Shown: positions 6,862-7,857 of the stretch, piece by piece
Position numbering within the stretch: the stretch's first letter is position 1
Layout of the letters: every line of letters begins with the position of its first letter
DNA from: an uncultured Rhodospirillaceae bacterium
Lineage (GTDB): Bacteria; Pseudomonadota; Alphaproteobacteria; Rhodospirillales; UBA2165
Length of the DNA stretch: 7,857 nt
Reading direction: 5' to 3'
NCBI GenBank assembly: GCA_913054205.1
Contig: CAJXJM010000105.1
Coordinates: 1-7,857, forward strand
Notes under the pieces: model-generated
What the model was told of the DNA's origin: nothing
The model's database searches: none
What the model saw: the letters and a program-made list of their open reading frames with translations, nothing else
Translations under genes and position numbers: made by a program

Positions 6862-7290
6862 TCAGTTCATCGCCCAGACAAAGATAATGGTTGCAGTTGC
6901 GCCTAGAGCACTTCTTACAGCGTGAAATCGGATCCATTTGGACATTAGAATGCGTAATTCATCGGTCGGAGAGTCGACCGGCATTGCCATCAATCGATTG
7001 TTGACAGGCATGATCGCAACAAGCGTGAACGGCCAATTGCAGACCAGGATGGCGGCTCCCAAACCCCATTGCCAGATACCTGTCATATACCATGCCAAAA
7101 AGCCAAGCAGAAACCCAATTACCGCAAGGCTCGCTTGCATCACAAAGCCTCGTTTGTATGACGGCTTCCATTGCGCCAACAAAGCACCGTCTTCCAATAT
7201 TAGGCGGGCAGGATGCTCCGCGATATTGATTTAGAGGGCGGCACCGGTAAACACGGCTGCGACAACGAGTGCTAATTGGCCTGCGAACAT
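6862..7290 (-). pseudogene. DUF1772 (anthrone-oxygenase-like) small membrane protein, interrupted by a nonsense codon
   Basis: Read on the minus strand, an ATG at 7290 preceded by GAGGA encodes MFAGQLALVVAAVFTGAAL, then a TAA at 7233-7231 (codon 20), and the same frame continues as INIAEHPARL, LAQWKPSYKRGFVMQ and on to a TGA at 6864-6862. Without the stop it would be a 142-residue protein with about four hydrophobic segments, including NWPFTLVAIMPVNNRLMA and a final RSALGATATIIFVWAMN. These motifs match DUF1772-family proteins as I remember them, in which the stop position is normally Tyr (GAALYIN). One base change (TAT or TAC to TAA) would explain it, so this is a fresh nonsense mutation or a sequencing error. 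Restart at the TTG at 7197 would lose the first membrane segment. The family is of uncertain bacterial function, and I see no link to B12 synthesis beyond position. Confidence 0.8.
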
Positions 7291-7297
7291 CAATCTG

Positions 7298-7302
7298 TCC
7301 TC
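7298..7302 (-). promoter_or_regulatory. Ribosome-binding site of the DUF1772 gene
   Basis: GAGGA on the minus strand lies seven bases before the ATG at 7290. This supports that ATG as the original start of the interrupted gene instead of the later TTG at 7197. Confidence 0.6.
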
Positions 7303-7400
7303 ATTTTATTCACCCTATACCGAAACCAACACCAACACTTTTCCGTACAGGTGATAATAAGTGTAACGTATCTGATATTTTCAGCCAAAGATTATTTTAC

Positions 7401-7437
7401 CCCCTCACCCCGGCCCTCTCCCACGAGGGGAGAGGGG
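7401..7437. repeat. GC-rich palindromic repeat 1
   Basis: CCCTCTCCC at 7414-7422 pairs perfectly over nine bases with GGGAGAGGG at 7428-7436 around a five-base loop, preceded by the pyrimidine-rich CCCCCTCACCCCGG. Four T residues follow at 7438-7441, so on the + strand it could also act as an intrinsic terminator. No + strand gene ends just before it. Similar CCCTCTCCC/GGGAGAGGG units are dispersed in many bacterial genomes, by memory and not by search. Confidence 0.6.
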
Positions 7438-7469
7438 TTTTATGTTTGAAACTGATCGACTTTATTCTT

Positions 7470-7502
7470 CCCCTCCCTTGATAGGAGGGGATCGAGGGGA
7501 GG
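7470..7502. repeat. GC-rich palindromic repeat 2
   Basis: CCCCTCC at 7470-7476 pairs with GGAGGGG at 7484-7490 around a seven-base loop; a second purine-rich arm, GAGGGGAGG, follows to 7503. It resembles, without matching, the element at 7401-7437, and the two lie only about 33 bp apart. Confidence 0.5.
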
Positions 7503-7514
7503 ATGACTTTGGAA

Positions 7515-7543
7515 TCTCGGTGAACTCTGTGTTCTCTGTGGTT
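7515..7543. repeat. Degenerate short repeat of CTCTGTG units
   Basis: The stretch contains CTCGGTG, CTCTGTG and CTCTGTG in quick succession (start about 7516, 7525 and 7534, a period of about nine bases). It has no coding potential that I can support. Its role is unknown; it may be part of a dispersed intergenic repeat. Confidence 0.4.
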
Positions 7544-7555
7544 TGTATCCTCCCG

Positions 7556-7620
7556 AATTAAGGGGACACGTAACAATTACATGTCCCCCTAATTCTCATG
7601 CCAAGAAGATGTCCCCTTTA
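7556..7620. repeat. GGGGACA-type palindromic element abutting cobK
   Basis: AATTAAGGGGACACGTAA (7556-7573) and TTACATGTCCCCCTAATT (7577-7594) form an inverted repeat with 16 of 18 matching positions and a three-base loop. A further inverted copy of the core, ATGTCCCCTTTA, lies at 7609-7620. GGGGACA/TGTCCCC palindromes of this kind resemble the REP-like elements mobilised by REP-associated tyrosine (Y1) transposases; that link is from memory, and no transposase gene is in the window. The right edge supplies the TTA that is the cobK stop codon on the minus strand. Confidence 0.6.
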
Positions 7621-7857
7621 TGTGAGCCGGACTTCGATCCAGCCGAGGGTGTGATCGAGTGTTGTGAGGACTTCGCCTTCCGGCGGCTCCGGCTGTTCAA
7701 TCATCACAATCGGAATACCGAGGTCGTTGGCAGCTTGAAGTTTCGCCGCCATTGCGCCGCCGGAGTTTTTAGATACCAGCACATCGATTTGAGTGGTGAC
7801 GAGTATCGTGCGTTCATGGGCGTCATCGAAGGGGCCGCGCTCTAACAAAAGATCATG
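7618..7857 (-). CDS. cobK: Precorrin-6A reductase CobK/CbiJ, C-terminal 79 residues (partial)
   Basis: The enzyme reduces (cobalt-)precorrin-6A to 6B with a pyridine nucleotide, the step before CobL acts. The frame is open from the right window edge to a TAA at 7620-7618, so only the last third of a roughly 240-260-residue protein is present. Evidence is the LLLERGPF motif near the edge, IDVLVSKNSGGAMAAKLQAAND (the conserved KNSGG signature) and LGIPIVMIEQPEPP, all characteristic of the CobK/CbiJ C-terminal domain. It runs opposite to the main operon, so it belongs to another transcript that points toward the DUF1772 gene. Its stop codon and 3' flank are formed by a palindromic repeat, so the last residues (RLT) may not be original. 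Confidence 0.93.
   Translation of the reverse strand, partial: HDLLLERGPFDDAHERTILVTTQIDVLVSKNSGGAMAAKLQAANDLGIPIVMIEQPEPPEGEVLTTLDHTLGWIEVRLT

Larger units (their letters stand above)
7291..7617. other. Gene-free region with a cluster of palindromic elements
   Basis: This 327-bp stretch separates the 5' end of the DUF1772 gene from the 3' end of cobK. I find no credible gene in either strand. The part near the DUF1772 gene (7291-7400) is AT-rich and should hold its promoter; an ACACTT/AAGTGT inverted repeat at 7335-7340 and 7359-7364 is the only structure I see there. From 7401 on, GC-rich and palindromic elements follow one another: hairpins at 7414-7436, 7470-7490 and 7556-7594, with a degenerate CTCTGTG-type repeat at about 7515-7543. 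These look like dispersed intergenic repeats. Confidence 0.6.

Noticed and set aside
7428..7441. Intrinsic terminator for the cobM operon at the GC-rich hairpin with T run
   Set aside because: It lies about 600 bp beyond the cobM stop, past an opposing gene, and fits better as a dispersed palindromic repeat.
7543..7845. 100-codon + strand open frame at the right end
   Set aside because: It runs through the palindromic element and antisense to cobK, and shows no recognisable protein features.

Overview
The window is a cobalamin (vitamin B12) corrin-ring biosynthesis locus. Six genes on the + strand (710-6824) form one tightly packed operon: cbiX, cobH, cobL, cobI, a cbiG-cobJ fusion, and cobM. 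On the left, diverging from the operon, is the 5' part of cobD/cbiB (minus strand, cut by the window edge). On the right are two minus-strand genes: a small DUF1772-type membrane-protein gene interrupted by an in-frame stop codon, and the 3' end of cobK (cut by the right edge). The gene content, moderate GC and the CbiG-CobJ fusion fit an alphaproteobacterium, perhaps Rhodospirillales-like. That assignment rests on remembered family patterns and not on a search.

Layout: 1-569 cobD (minus, partial); 570-709 divergent control region with short repeats and no recognisable cobalamin riboswitch; 710-6824 the operon, in which four successive junctions overlap by 1 or 4 bases (ATGA, ATGA, TTGA, TAATG), implying translational coupling; 6862-7290 the broken DUF1772 gene; 7291-7617 a gene-free stretch carrying three different palindromic repeat-like elements and a degenerate repeat; 7618-7857 the cobK C-terminus.

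How the genes work together: CbiX inserts cobalt into sirohydrochlorin. CobI methylates C20. The CobJ half of the fusion methylates C17 with ring contraction. CobM methylates C11. The CbiG half opens the lactone and releases the two-carbon fragment. CobK reduces the ring. CobL methylates C5 and C15 and decarboxylates the C12 side chain. CobH moves the C11 methyl to C12. CobD later attaches the aminopropanol arm. CbiX and CbiG are hallmarks of the early-cobalt (anaerobic) route although most genes would usually be annotated with aerobic-route names. No cobG, cobZ, cobF, cobN or cbiD lies in the window, so the C1-methylation step must be encoded elsewhere.

I did not find a clearly new biological system. 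The points most worth a second look are the nonsense codon in the DUF1772 gene, the repeat cluster that supplies the cobK stop codon, the repeats between cobD and cbiX, and the five-codon mini-ORF that bridges cbiX and cobH.
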